DNA from: CAZOEL01 sp964578835
Lineage (GTDB): Bacteria > Desulfobacterota > Syntrophobacteria > Syntrophobacterales > Syntrophobacteraceae
Length of the DNA: 64,000 nt
Assembly (NCBI GenBank): GCA_964578835.1
Contig: CAZOEL010000001.1
Coordinates: 101,264-165,263, forward strand
Reading direction: 5' to 3'
Below the pieces are notes generated by a model. It did no database searches and had not been told where the DNA came from. It saw only the letters and a list, made by a program, of their open reading frames with translations. The translations under genes were made by a program, and so were the position numbers. Below, piece by piece: positions 44,662-53,475 of the stretch. Within the stretch, counting starts at the first letter, position 1. Every line of letters begins with the position of its first letter.

Positions 44662-44901
44662 CTAGACGGTGTGTGAGTGTTTCGACGTTCCTACGACCGG
44701 GTCGTAGCCTCCGGGATGAAATGGATGACAGCGCAAAAGTCTTCTCGCTGCTAAAAGAAGCCCTTTTAAGGGGCCATATATCGATATGGCTTCGTAGGCG
44801 TATTCGGAGCAGGTGGGTATAAAGCGACAACAAGGCCCCTTCAACGGGGACACGAAAGTCCGATAAAATTGAACCAATGCCAGTAAGATACGCCGGATCA
44901 T
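44662..44901 (-). CDS. yidD: membrane protein insertion efficiency factor YidD
   Basis: 79 residues. Small membrane-associated helper of YidC-dependent insertion. Almost the whole length is the family pattern: FYRTFVSPLKGPCCRFIPTC with conserved cysteines, then YGPLKGLLLAARRLLRCHPF and HPGGYDPV. It overlaps rnpA by four bases (ATGA) and precedes yidC by 17 bases, so rnpA-yidD-yidC is one transcript. Confidence 0.96.
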   Translation of the reverse strand: MIRRILLALVQFYRTFVSPLKGPCCRFIPTCSEYAYEAISIYGPLKGLLLAARRLLRCHPFHPGGYDPVVGTSKHSHTV

Positions 44902-45257
44902 AAGCTCCCGCCACCCCGTCGCGCAAATGCGGCAAGGATCTCATCGGCTATTTCGCAGGGTGAGAGCTTTTCCGCCCCGGGACGGGCTATTAGTACGATG
45001 TCTTTATACGGCAAGCCGATTTGGCGCTTGTAGAGCCGAAACCATTCACGAAGGCATCTCTTGATGCGATTCCTGAGGACGGAGCACCAGAAGCGCTTCT
45101 GCACTACCAGGCCCAATCGATGATGTTGAAGGCCGTTCGGAACGAAATTGACTCGGAAATGAGCCGTTCCAAAGCGTCTTCCAGCTTGTTTGACATGCTG
45201 ATATTCAACGGAAGATCGCACTCTCTCGTGAGGCCCAAAGCTATGTAAACCCCTCAA
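44898..45257 (-). CDS. rnpA: ribonuclease P protein component
   Basis: 119 residues, basic; protein subunit of RNase P, which matures the 5' ends of tRNAs. The conserved RNR motif region is RNRIKRCLREWFRLY (about 63-77), and RRFGTAHFRVNFVP is typical of the central cleft. Start is TTG at 45257, with AGAGGA six bases upstream; the resulting N-terminal length matches the family. Between rpmH (243 bases upstream) and yidD. Confidence 0.94.
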   Translation of the reverse strand: MRGLHSFGPHERVRSSVEYQHVKQAGRRFGTAHFRVNFVPNGLQHHRLGLVVQKRFWCSVLRNRIKRCLREWFRLYKRQIGLPYKDIVLIARPGAEKLSPCEIADEILAAFARRGGGSL

Positions 45258-45500
45258 GGGACATCCTCTATGGCGCCGTTCTGAACATGCGCCTTTTCTG
45301 CTCTTTCACGCTCTTTCATTCAAGGAGAAGCACGGCCGGGAAAGCCTTCGGCGGTCGTTCAGCTCACGGTGGATTTCCAGCATGCCGACTATCCCGGGCG
45401 GCGTCATCCAATGATAAAAGAAGAGACCAGCAGAATCAGCAACTCTATAGCCTGCCTTCCGCATTCTGGCTCTCAATGCTGCGATAAAGCGAGAAGCGAT

Positions 45501-45638
45501 TTAAGCGCTCAGGCGTTTGCGTCCCTTTGCGCGGCGCCTTTTCAGGACCGCTCGTCCGGACTGCGTTGACATACGTTCGAGAAAACCATGGGTCCTTTTT
45601 CTCTTGAGATTGCTGGGCTGAAAAGTTCTTTTGCTCAT
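45501..45638 (-). CDS. rpmH: 50S ribosomal protein L34
   Basis: 45 residues, very basic: MSKRTFQPSNLKRKRTHGF, then RMSTQSGRAVLKRRRAKGRK and an LSA end. This is the full-length standard L34. Start ATG at 45638 with AAGGA upstream, stop TAA at 45503-45501. It is the first gene of the rpmH-rnpA-yidD-yidC-jag-mnmE-rsmG series. The 243 bases between it and rnpA hold no gene. Confidence 0.97.
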   Translation of the reverse strand: MSKRTFQPSNLKRKRTHGFLERMSTQSGRAVLKRRRAKGRKRLSA

Positions 45639-45758
45639 TTCGCCATCCTTTATTCTTTATGGTTCAATTAGTAAAAGCGTCGAGCTCGATTATGAAAAAG
45701 CATTTAATCCGGCATCACGGAGGATGATGCTCAAACATTAGGTGACGCGAAATCGTAT

Positions 45759-45787
45759 ACGTAATCGAATTACTTCGATCTTGTCAA
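45759..45787 (-). promoter_or_regulatory. possible promoter region of rpmH
   Basis: On the - strand TTGACA (45787-45782) with 17 bases to TTACGT (45764-45759); the -35 is perfect, the -10 is poor. The -35 sits in TCTTGTCAAGAT (+ strand, 45779-45790), a short interrupted palindrome also found upstream of the giant gene at 31158-31169. It lies about 120 bases before rpmH. Confidence 0.35.
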
Positions 45788-45957
45788 GATGCAAAATGAG
45801 AGTAGAATACATGTCTCGCATTAAAATGAGCTTGGAGCGGCAATTTAATCGAGCGGGAACCCGGCGCTCCCCTGCGCATTTGCGAGATGGTTCCTTCAGT
45901 TCCATTTATCAAGCGCCGAAAGCTGCGGGAATGATTTGCAGTCCGGTTTTTAAATGA

Positions 45958-45986
45958 TTGAAGATAGCGAATTGCCGTGCTATGAA
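45958..45986 (+). promoter_or_regulatory. probable promoter of the mreB cluster
   Basis: TTGAAG (45958-45963), 17 bases, TATGAA (45981-45986). Transcription would begin near 45993, giving a leader of about 38 bases before mreB. The 392-base region between rpmH and mreB thus carries divergent promoters; no DnaA-box cluster is seen. Confidence 0.5.
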
Positions 45987-46030
45987 GTGAGACCCTTTGA
46001 AGACTCTGATGAGAAGGAGAATTGCGGCAG

Positions 46031-47062
46031 ATGTTTTTAAATCGTGTATTAGGTTGGTTTTCCAATGACTTGGCTATTGATTTAGGGACAGCGAACACGC
46101 TGGTCTATGCCCGTGGCAAGGGAATCGTTCTTTGCGAACCTTCCGTTGTCGCCGTCCGCAAAGATGGGCGAAGAGCCAATCAAGTTGTTGCGGTCGGCAA
46201 GGACGCCAAGATGATGCTTGGGAAGACGCCTGGCAATATTGTAGCTATTCGGCCTATGAAGGACGGTGTGATTGCCGACTTTGAAGTGGCTGAAGCTATG
46301 CTGAGATATTTTATACGAAAGGTTCACAACCGTCGCGGGTTGGTCCGGCCGAGAATAATCGTGTGTATCCCTTCGGGGGTTACTCAGGTGGAAAGGCGCG
46401 CGGTTCGCGAATCGGCCGAATCAGCGGGCGCCAGAGAAGTATACCTCATAGAAGAGCCCATGGCCGCCGCCATCGGAGCGGGGTTGCCCATAACGGAGCC
46501 GATCTGCAATATGGTTGTCGATATAGGCGGAGGAACGACGGAGGTCGCGGTCATTTCGCTCGCCGGCATCGTCTACAGCAGGTCCGTGCGTGTTGGAGGC
46601 GACAAAATGGACCTGGCTATTTTGCAGCACATAAAGCGCAAATACAATCTCCTCATCGGCGAGCGAACGGCGGAAGTCATCAAGACGACTATCGGCAACG
46701 CCTACCCGCTCAATCAAACCCAGACAATGTCCATCAAAGGCCGCGACCTGGTGAGCGGCATTCCGAAGACGGTGGAAATCAATTCTGATGAGATCCGCGA
46801 ATCGCTTCAGGAGCAGATCGATACAATAGTGGAAACCGTTAAGATCGCTCTCGAGCAGACTCCCCCGGAGCTTGCCGCTGATATTGTCGACCGCGGTATT
46901 GTCTTGACAGGAGGAGGCGCCTTGCTTCAAAATTTGGATCATCTTCTGCGGTTGGAGACGGCTTTGCCGATCACTCTGACTGAAGATCCTCTTTCCACTG
47001 TGGTGTTGGGATCGGGCAAAGCTCTTGAAGAGATAGAGATACTGAAGGATGTTTTGACCTGA
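46031..47062 (+). CDS. mreB: rod shape-determining protein MreB
   Basis: 343 residues, actin-like ATPase that forms membrane-bound filaments guiding lateral wall synthesis. Actin-fold motifs: AIDLGTANTLVYARGKG (about 15-31), VDIGGGTTEVAVISL (phosphate 2, about 160-175) and GIVLTGGGALL (adenosine motif, about 285-295). I place the start at the ATG 46031, with AAGGAG upstream; a TTG three codons earlier is too close to that site. First gene of mreBCD-mrdA-rodA. Confidence 0.97.
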   Translation: MFLNRVLGWFSNDLAIDLGTANTLVYARGKGIVLCEPSVVAVRKDGRRANQVVAVGKDAKMMLGKTPGNIVAIRPMKDGVIADFEVAEAMLRYFIRKVHNRRGLVRPRIIVCIPSGVTQVERRAVRESAESAGAREVYLIEEPMAAAIGAGLPITEPICNMVVDIGGGTTEVAVISLAGIVYSRSVRVGGDKMDLAILQHIKRKYNLLIGERTAEVIKTTIGNAYPLNQTQTMSIKGRDLVSGIPKTVEINSDEIRESLQEQIDTIVETVKIALEQTPPELAADIVDRGIVLTGGGALLQNLDHLLRLETALPITLTEDPLSTVVLGSGKALEEIEILKDVLT

Positions 47063-47139
47063 TAAGGACTCTGGAATTTTCCTTATGCGAGAAGTAATTA
47101 CAGAGGGCGTCGCGCTCCGTTTCTAGAGGTTTGCTGAAT

Positions 47140-47985
47140 ATGATGGCATGGTTTCGCCGGTTGCGCGGGGCATTGTTGGTTTTTCTGTTTCTGAGCGTGT
47201 TTCTCTATATTTTCTCTCTCAACTTTCGTCCCCCTGATAGAATGGATCTTCTGCAGCGCTCGCTGGTGGAGGTCTTTGCGCCCATGGTTAAGAGCTTGGG
47301 AAAAGCATCCGGCATCTTTGAGGATTCTATTCAGGAGTACGTTTTTCTGCGTCAGGTGAAGCGTGAGAACGAATCGTTGAAAAGCCAGGTGGCTTCACTG
47401 GAACAAAAGCTTACCGATTACCAGGAAGCATATGTTGAAAATCTGAGACTTCGTCGTCTTTTGGATTTCAAGACCAGCATTCAAGGAGAAACCATACCCG
47501 CTCAGGTCGTTCTGCACGACATGACCGGCTGGTTTCAGACGCTCATAACCGATAAGGGCTTTCGGGACAATATAGCCTCGGATATGGCTGTGGTTAATGA
47601 CGAAGGAGTTGTCGGCCGCATTATGGACATATCCGACAGATACTCGCGCGTTTTGCTCATTACCGACCCGGGCAGTTCGGTTGACGCCATCATACAGCGA
47701 AACCGGGTGCGCGGAATTCTGGCCGGGAAAGACGCCAATAGCTGCATCCTCAAATATGTGCGCGGTAATCTGGATGTTCAGGTTGGAGACCTCATCATCA
47801 CCTCCGGTAAAGACGGGGTGTTCCCCAAAGGGCTCAGGTTGGGAACTGTGCAGGGCGTATTCAAAGACCCTGTGGATTTATTTCAGAAGATCGAAGTTAA
47901 GCCCCTCGTCCGCCTCAGCGCCATCGAGGAATTGCTGATCATCAGGCGAGCGATGGACCTTCCGGAAAACATCGCAGGAAATTAG
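47140..47985 (+). CDS. mreC: rod shape-determining protein MreC
   Basis: 281 residues. One N-terminal transmembrane helix (about 9-28), a coiled coil with ENESLKSQVASLEQKLTDYQ (about 72-95), then the periplasmic double beta-barrel with ITDKGFRDNIASDMAVVNDEG and ITDPGSSVDAIIQRNRVRG. It links MreB to the PBP2/RodA synthase. Start at ATG 47140 with AGAGG about ten bases upstream; a TTG three codons earlier is possible. Confidence 0.93.
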   Translation: MMAWFRRLRGALLVFLFLSVFLYIFSLNFRPPDRMDLLQRSLVEVFAPMVKSLGKASGIFEDSIQEYVFLRQVKRENESLKSQVASLEQKLTDYQEAYVENLRLRRLLDFKTSIQGETIPAQVVLHDMTGWFQTLITDKGFRDNIASDMAVVNDEGVVGRIMDISDRYSRVLLITDPGSSVDAIIQRNRVRGILAGKDANSCILKYVRGNLDVQVGDLIITSGKDGVFPKGLRLGTVQGVFKDPVDLFQKIEVKPLVRLSAIEELLIIRRAMDLPENIAGN

Positions 47986-48010
47986 AAGATTGCAGTACAT
48001 TAAAGGGTCC

Positions 48011-48502
48011 ATGCGATATGGTTTCATCCTCAGAGCGACGGCGTACACCTTTGCTCTCTTTCTGATACAGGCTCAATGGATTTCTCGTCTTCCCCACCAT
48101 TCTCTCCGGGTGGACCTATTGCTTCCGGTTGTTTTTGGCGTCGCTTTGGAGTGGCCTCCTTTCCTGAGCCTTTTTTGGGCCTGTCTGTGGGGGTTGGCTG
48201 CAGATAGCCTTTCCGGCAAGTTCTGGGGCTTTCATGTCGCTTCCTACGTGTTTGCGGTTTGTTTTGTCAATGTTGCTGCTGAAAAGCTCGAGTTTCAAAA
48301 TCCAATATATCAAATGAGCTTCATCGGATCCTGCGCCTTGGGCCAATCGTTGGTGCTCGGGTTGTTTCTTCTCTTCGAGCCCGCTGGACTGATGACGGTT
48401 TCCGCCGCTTGGAAAAGCCTCGTCCTGCGAGCTGTATTGATGACGCTGATTTCTCCCCTTATCTTATACCCTTTGGCGAACCCGAGAAGGGGTCCGGTAT
48501 AG
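48011..48502 (+). CDS. mreD: rod shape-determining protein MreD
   Basis: 163 residues, highly hydrophobic with five or six membrane helices; sequence is poorly conserved in this family, so the assignment rests on hydrophobicity, the SLRVDLLLPVVFGVALEW segment and its place between mreC and the PBP2 gene. The ATG at 48011 is preceded by AAAGGG; a TTG at 47990 would lengthen it by seven residues. Confidence 0.85.
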   Translation: MRYGFILRATAYTFALFLIQAQWISRLPHHSLRVDLLLPVVFGVALEWPPFLSLFWACLWGLAADSLSGKFWGFHVASYVFAVCFVNVAAEKLEFQNPIYQMSFIGSCALGQSLVLGLFLLFEPAGLMTVSAAWKSLVLRAVLMTLISPLILYPLANPRRGPV

Positions 48503-48575
48503 CGCGCGCCGGCGCAGATTGATGAAAAAATATTTGATTCCTTGATTCTCATGAATTGTGGCAGAGTGACCAGGT

Positions 48576-50456
48576 ATGCAATACAAAAAGAATAAAAAGC
48601 CGGATGGTCTTCAGTTGGTCAATTGGGAGCTTACGGAGGCAATTGTCTTTCAGCGGCAGTATACTATCCTGCTCGGCATAATGTTTCTCGTCATGCTCGT
48701 TTATGTGGCTCGCATGTGGCATTTGCAGGTCTTGGAGGGGGCGAAATACCGTTATCAATCTGAAAATAATCGCATAAGGCTCGAAGATATTCCTTCGCCT
48801 CGCGGCATAATCTTTGACCGGAATGGCGCGCCCCTTGTTGAAAATCGTCCGGCTTACCATCTGCAGCTCATTCGCGAAGACGTCGAGAATATGGAGCAGA
48901 CCCTGAAAGAGCTTGCCCGGCTTTGCAACCGTCCCGTAGAGGAATTCCAAAGCGTGCTGGAGGCGAATAAAAATACGCCCAAATTTGTGCCTTTGCGCCT
49001 TCTGGCTGACCTGGACAGGGACTGTCTTGCGCGCGTCGAGGCGCAGCGGATCCGTTTGCCGGGGGTGGTGGTCCAGCTGGAGCCCAAAAGAGAATATCGT
49101 TTCAATGGCACTGCCGCTCACCTCATAGGCTATTTGAGCGAAATAACCGAAAGCGAGCTGAAAAGCGAAAAATACCATGACTATTACATTGGTGAGAATA
49201 TTGGCAAATTTGGGGTCGAGAGCGCCTTTGAGAAATATCTCCATGGAAAGCGCGGAGGTCGTCAGGTGGAGGTCGACGCGGTTGGAAGAAGGCGGAGGCT
49301 TCTGGATGAAGTGCTGCCGATCCCCGGGAGGAACGTTTGGCTCACGATCGACATAGAGCTTCAACGAGTGGCTGAGGCGAGCCTGGAAGGGAAGGTCGGC
49401 TCTATTGTTGCGCTGGACCCCACTAATGGAGCCGTGCTTGTAATGGCTAACAGTCCTGTTTTCGATCAGGAGGTGTTTATAAAGGGGCTCAGCAAAGAGG
49501 AATGGCGGGTTCTCAGTAAGGATCCTCGGCATCCGCTGCTCAATAGGGCGCTTGGCGCGGCCTATCCGCCGGGCTCGACATATAAGCCTTTTGTCGCTAT
49601 CGCCGCATTGAAGGAAGGGGCTGCGACTTCCGATACATCCATTGGCTGCCCGGGATTCTATTTTTTTGCGAATAGAAAGTACCGCTGCTGGCGTGATAGG
49701 GGGCATGGCGCCGTTGATCTTGACAGGGCGCTTATTCAGTCCTGCGACGTCTATTTTTATCAAATGGGCATGAGGCTTGGAGTGGATCGGATTGCGCAAT
49801 ACGCGAATTACTTCGGGCTTGGCGAAAAAACAGGAATCGGGCTGCACGGAGAGCATAGAGGACTGATTCCGACTTCCTGGTGGAAAAGGCAGGCCGTTGG
49901 AATTCCGTGGCAAAAAGGCGAGACTCTTTCAATTGCCATCGGTCAGGGCTTCGATCTTGCGACCCCGCTTCAAATGGCGCTCGCCTATGCAGCCCTGGCA
50001 AACGGAGGAAAGCTTTGGCAGCCTTATGTCGTCAGGCGCATAGAAGGGAGCTCTCCGGAAGAAATCGATGAGATAAAGCCTAAGCTGAAGCGCAAAATAC
50101 CCATAGACCAGAAGTATTTTCAACTCGTGAACAAGGGGTTGCTCGGCGTTGTGGAAGATTCTCGGGGAACTGCTCACGCCATCAAAGACAAGAATATTCT
50201 TATTGCCGGAAAGACCGGTACGGCTCAGGTCGTCGGCATGGCTGAAGGCGTTAACCGGAAGCTCGCCGCTAAATATGCAAAGGAAAAAGAGAAGGACCAT
50301 GCCTGGTTCGTGGGGTATGCGCCCGCAAACGATCCGAAGATTGCAGTGTGCGCCATGGTCGAGCATGGAGAGCATGGCTCTTCGACCGCTGCGCCGCTCG
50401 TTCAGAAAGTCATTCAGGCGTACCTGGGAGAGAAGACGGCGGCGCCCGCCCAGTAG
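48576..50456 (+). CDS. mrdA: penicillin-binding protein 2 (peptidoglycan transpeptidase)
   Basis: 626 residues. N-terminal transmembrane helix (about 25-45), PBP dimerisation domain with SPRGIIFDRNGAPLVENRP (about 72-90), and the transpeptidase domain with the active-site serine in PGSTYKPF (about 331-338), SCD in QSCDVYFYQ (SxN-equivalent, about 388) and KTGTAQV (about 547). Cross-links side-wall peptidoglycan during elongation with RodA, encoded next. Confidence 0.95.
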   Translation: MQYKKNKKPDGLQLVNWELTEAIVFQRQYTILLGIMFLVMLVYVARMWHLQVLEGAKYRYQSENNRIRLEDIPSPRGIIFDRNGAPLVENRPAYHLQLIREDVENMEQTLKELARLCNRPVEEFQSVLEANKNTPKFVPLRLLADLDRDCLARVEAQRIRLPGVVVQLEPKREYRFNGTAAHLIGYLSEITESELKSEKYHDYYIGENIGKFGVESAFEKYLHGKRGGRQVEVDAVGRRRRLLDEVLPIPGRNVWLTIDIELQRVAEASLEGKVGSIVALDPTNGAVLVMANSPVFDQEVFIKGLSKEEWRVLSKDPRHPLLNRALGAAYPPGSTYKPFVAIAALKEGAATSDTSIGCPGFYFFANRKYRCWRDRGHGAVDLDRALIQSCDVYFYQMGMRLGVDRIAQYANYFGLGEKTGIGLHGEHRGLIPTSWWKRQAVGIPWQKGETLSIAIGQGFDLATPLQMALAYAALANGGKLWQPYVVRRIEGSSPEEIDEIKPKLKRKIPIDQKYFQLVNKGLLGVVEDSRGTAHAIKDKNILIAGKTGTAQVVGMAEGVNRKLAAKYAKEKEKDHAWFVGYAPANDPKIAVCAMVEHGEHGSSTAAPLVQKVIQAYLGEKTAAPAQ

Positions 50457-50524
50457 ATGTGGGCGGCAATCGTCTGTTTTTCCGGATTCATCTTGTGCGA
50501 TTGTCTTAAGGATTTCTCTTCATC

Positions 50525-51640
50525 ATGATGGATAGAAGGCTGATAGAAAATTTCGACTGGTCGATAATCTGGGTTTTGTTCGGCATTATTGCCGTTGGCC
50601 TGCTCAGCATCTATAGCGCCTTGTATCAGCAGATCCAGGCGAATCCCACATACAACCTTTTTATAAAACAGCTCATATGGCTGTCTATCGGCTTTTGCGT
50701 TCTTTTCTGCTCACTTCTGGTGGACTACCAGCGTCTCAAATCTCTCAGCTTCTGGCTCTACCTGGCCACGGTGATCATGCTGGCTCTGGTGCTTGTAATC
50801 GGAAAAGAAGCCAACGGCTCCAAGCGATGGCTAGACTTGGTGGGTTTTCAATTTCAGCCTTCCGAGTTCATGAAAATTGTCATTATCATACAATTGGCGA
50901 GCTACTTCTCTTCGCAGGAAATATCACCTTATCCGAGCCTGAAGAAGCTGTTCATACCGCTCGTTACGATTGCCATCCCCGCGGTATTGATACTTGCTGA
51001 GCCTGACTTGGGAACGGCGATTTCTTTGACGGCAATCTCCTTGACGGTAATCTTCTTCATGGGGATACGGTGGCGCTATATCGTCGCCGTCGTCTTATCC
51101 GTGGCGCCTTTGCTTTACCCCATTTGGGAGCATGTGCTTAAGCCTTACCAGCAACGGCGCATTCTCATATTGATTCGGCCCGACCTCGATCCGCTTGGCG
51201 CCGGCTACCACATCCGGCAGTCCAAGATTGCGATAGGCTCCGGCATGTTTTCGGGAAAGGGATTCCTAAACGGAACCCAGAACAAGCTGCATTTTTTGCC
51301 CGAAAAGCACACCGATTTCATATTCTCGGTATGGGCGGAAGAGTGGGGCTTTGTTGGATGCTTCATCTTGCTCGTTCTTTTCGCCAGCCTGATCTTTTTC
51401 TGCTTTAGAGTGGCGAGAAGGTCAAAAGATCGCTTCGGCTCGCTCATGGTTGTCGGAATGGTTGCATTCATCTTATGGCAGGCGCTGATAAACATCGGGA
51501 TGGTCATTGGCCTTCTGCCCGTAGTCGGCATTACCCTTCCCTTTGTAAGTTATGGAGGTTCATCGATTATTTCATTATGTCTCGCCATAGGGCTGATTGA
51601 AAACGTCAGCATGCGCAGGTACGTTTTTCAGTCTCGCTGA
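50525..51640 (+). CDS. rodA: peptidoglycan glycosyltransferase RodA
   Basis: 371 residues, SEDS family with about ten membrane helices. Signatures: GSKRWLDLVGFQFQPSEFMK (about 98-117), LAEPDLGTAISL, the segment RQSKIAIGSGMFSGKGFLNG (about 237-256) and PFVSYGGSSIISL near the end. Polymerises glycan strands with PBP2. Starts 68 bases after mrdA. The next 249 bases before the atp genes contain no recognised gene; they must hold the atp promoter, of which I cannot see a clear form. Confidence 0.95.
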   Translation: MMDRRLIENFDWSIIWVLFGIIAVGLLSIYSALYQQIQANPTYNLFIKQLIWLSIGFCVLFCSLLVDYQRLKSLSFWLYLATVIMLALVLVIGKEANGSKRWLDLVGFQFQPSEFMKIVIIIQLASYFSSQEISPYPSLKKLFIPLVTIAIPAVLILAEPDLGTAISLTAISLTVIFFMGIRWRYIVAVVLSVAPLLYPIWEHVLKPYQQRRILILIRPDLDPLGAGYHIRQSKIAIGSGMFSGKGFLNGTQNKLHFLPEKHTDFIFSVWAEEWGFVGCFILLVLFASLIFFCFRVARRSKDRFGSLMVVGMVAFILWQALINIGMVIGLLPVVGITLPFVSYGGSSIISLCLAIGLIENVSMRRYVFQSR

Positions 51641-51889
51641 CGCCCACGGAACGAGACTCCAGGCGGGTGGAGCTTATTGTGATTTTTATTACTTTTTACT
51701 TGCTATCATTTCCGTCTTGTGCTAACAACCACGCCCAGTCATAACTCTATTGCTATTGCTGAGCGTCGACCGGGAGATCGAACGCTACTGCTGTTGTTTG
51801 GCGCTCGTTGAGCAATATGTCACATAATGGGCTTTTAGGCTTTATTTTTAACGAATCGAGTTCCAGCATGGGAGCGAGGAAAGGTCAAG

Positions 51890-52315
51890 ATGATCAACAT
51901 TAATGTCACGTTACTGATCCAGATGGTCAATGTTCTTGTCCTGCTTGCGTTGATGAATTTGGTTCTCTACAAACCGATCAGGCGGATTGTCGCTCAGCGG
52001 AAGCAGTTGTTTGCCGAGCAGCAGGAAGCCATCGATCAGGCGCAAGTGGGGGCGAGAGAGGCCGAGCAGGAGTTCAGCGGTAAGATTGCTGAGGCGCGTA
52101 TGCTTGGCCGCCAACGCATTCAGGAGCTTAAGACGGCCGCCTACGAGCAGGAGAAGGATCTTGTGCAGCAGGCTACCGAACATGCCGCTAAGCTGCTTCA
52201 GGAGATGAGAGGCAAGATACAGAAGGACATAGCGGCTGCTCGCACTCAGTTGAAGTCGCAGGTGAAGGCGTTTTCCGCAGACCTGGCTCAAAAGATTTTG
52301 GGCAGGACCATTTAG
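51890..52315 (+). CDS. atpF': ATP synthase F0 subunit b' (b-type stalk subunit)
   Basis: 141 residues. One N-terminal transmembrane helix (MININVTLLIQMVNVLVLLAL) followed by a long charged, Gln/Glu/Arg-rich helix, the architecture of the peripheral stalk. A second b-type gene follows after 27 bases, so this organism appears to have a heterodimeric b/b' stalk, as known for photosynthetic bacteria and several Desulfobacterota. AGGAAAGG ribosome site. Confidence 0.88.
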   Translation: MININVTLLIQMVNVLVLLALMNLVLYKPIRRIVAQRKQLFAEQQEAIDQAQVGAREAEQEFSGKIAEARMLGRQRIQELKTAAYEQEKDLVQQATEHAAKLLQEMRGKIQKDIAAARTQLKSQVKAFSADLAQKILGRTI

Positions 52316-52342
52316 CGCACTGGAAAAACGAGGGGGTATCGA

Positions 52343-52927
52343 ATGAAGAACAGAACTGCATCGCTTCTCCTCGGAGCGGGTGTCTTCCTTGCCCTGCAAG
52401 GGCTTGGATGGTGTTCCGAAGGAGGAGAGCACGGCGGTGGGCACGGGCTCAATTGGTGGGATTTTACTTTGAGAGTGCTCAATTTTGCGATTTTGATTGC
52501 CGTGATGGTTAAGCTCCTCAAGAAACCGTTGAGCAACTTTCTTGTTACGCGGCGCGAAGACATTCAGAGGCTGCTCGAGGAGCTCAAGGCGAAGAGGGTT
52601 GAGGCGGAGGAAACCACTGCGGAATTCAAGGCCAAGCTTGCCGCTTTGGACGATCAGACAAAGCAGATAGTGGCCGAGCTCCTGACCGAGGGTGAGGCTG
52701 AGAAGCAGAAGATAATAGACGCAGCAAAGAAGCAGGCTGAATACATCAAACAGCAGGCGGAGATTGCAGCGCAACAGGAAATCAAAGCAGCCAGGGACAA
52801 ATTGCAGGAAGAGGTTGCCGAGCTTTCAGTTGCAGCCGCCGAGGAGATCCTGCGCAAGAAGATCAAGGCGGATGATCAGGATCGACTGGTAAAAGACTTC
52901 ATGACAAGGGTGGTGGAGGCGAAGTGA
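52343..52927 (+). CDS. atpF: ATP synthase F0 subunit b
   Basis: 194 residues. Begins with an extra hydrophobic, signal-like segment (about 7-24) and a His/Gly-rich stretch (EGGEHGGGHG), then the main membrane helix (about 42-60) and a long charged helix ending near 190 (LSVAAAEEILRKKIKADDQD). Peripheral stalk subunit pairing with b'. Its stop overlaps the atpH start by four bases. Confidence 0.92.
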   Translation: MKNRTASLLLGAGVFLALQGLGWCSEGGEHGGGHGLNWWDFTLRVLNFAILIAVMVKLLKKPLSNFLVTRREDIQRLLEELKAKRVEAEETTAEFKAKLAALDDQTKQIVAELLTEGEAEKQKIIDAAKKQAEYIKQQAEIAAQQEIKAARDKLQEEVAELSVAAAEEILRKKIKADDQDRLVKDFMTRVVEAK

Positions 52928-53475
52928 GAAATCTAGTCATAGCCAAACGTTATGCCAAAGCGTTGTTCAATCTCGCTCTCGAGCAAAAGCAGATTGAGCA
53001 ATACGAACAGGAGCTCGATACCTTTATTGGGCTCTTGCGCGATGTTCCCGATCTGGCGGACAGGCTGCAAAACCCTTTGTATCCGGAGGCGACCAGGAAG
53101 AGCCTGTTTGCAAAAGTGGCCGAAAAAGGCGGCATGGCCCCCATGATGAGAAGCTACGTCAATTTGCTCATTGAAAAAGGGCGTGTGCAGCACTTGGGCG
53201 AGATCTCGGAATACTACCACAAGCTGATCGATGAGCATTCGAATATTGCCCGCGCGAAAATCAAAGCCGCCTCCAAGCTCGATGAGAACGCCATCAAGGA
53301 GATTTCGAAAGCCCTTGAGAAGAGAACGGGAAAAAAGATTGTCGTCGATTTTGAGCAGGACCCGAGCCTCATCGGCGGCGTTGTTGCGCAGATTGGCGAC
53401 TTGGTTTTGGATGGAAGCGTAAGGCGACAGTTGCTAAACTTTAAAGAAACCATGAAGAGGGGTGCGTTAGGCTAA
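52924..53475 (+). CDS. atpH: ATP synthase F1 subunit delta
   Basis: 183 residues; connects the stalk to the top of F1. Family patterns: AKRYAKALFNLALEQKQ at the N-terminus, LLIEKGRVQHLGEISEYYHK (about 77-96) and GGVVAQIGDLVLDGSVRRQL near the C-terminus. GTG start, overlapping atpF by four bases; stop overlaps the atpA start by one base. Confidence 0.95.
   Translation: MRNLVIAKRYAKALFNLALEQKQIEQYEQELDTFIGLLRDVPDLADRLQNPLYPEATRKSLFAKVAEKGGMAPMMRSYVNLLIEKGRVQHLGEISEYYHKLIDEHSNIARAKIKAASKLDENAIKEISKALEKRTGKKIVVDFEQDPSLIGGVVAQIGDLVLDGSVRRQLLNFKETMKRGALG

Noticed and set aside
42977..44944. YidC with a 100-residue N-terminal extension
   Set aside because: The extension overlaps yidD antisense-free but in another frame, lacks family similarity, and the ATG at 44644 gives the standard N-terminus.
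45639..46030. Replication origin beside rpmH
   Set aside because: No cluster of TTATCCACA-like DnaA boxes or AT-rich unwinding element was seen.
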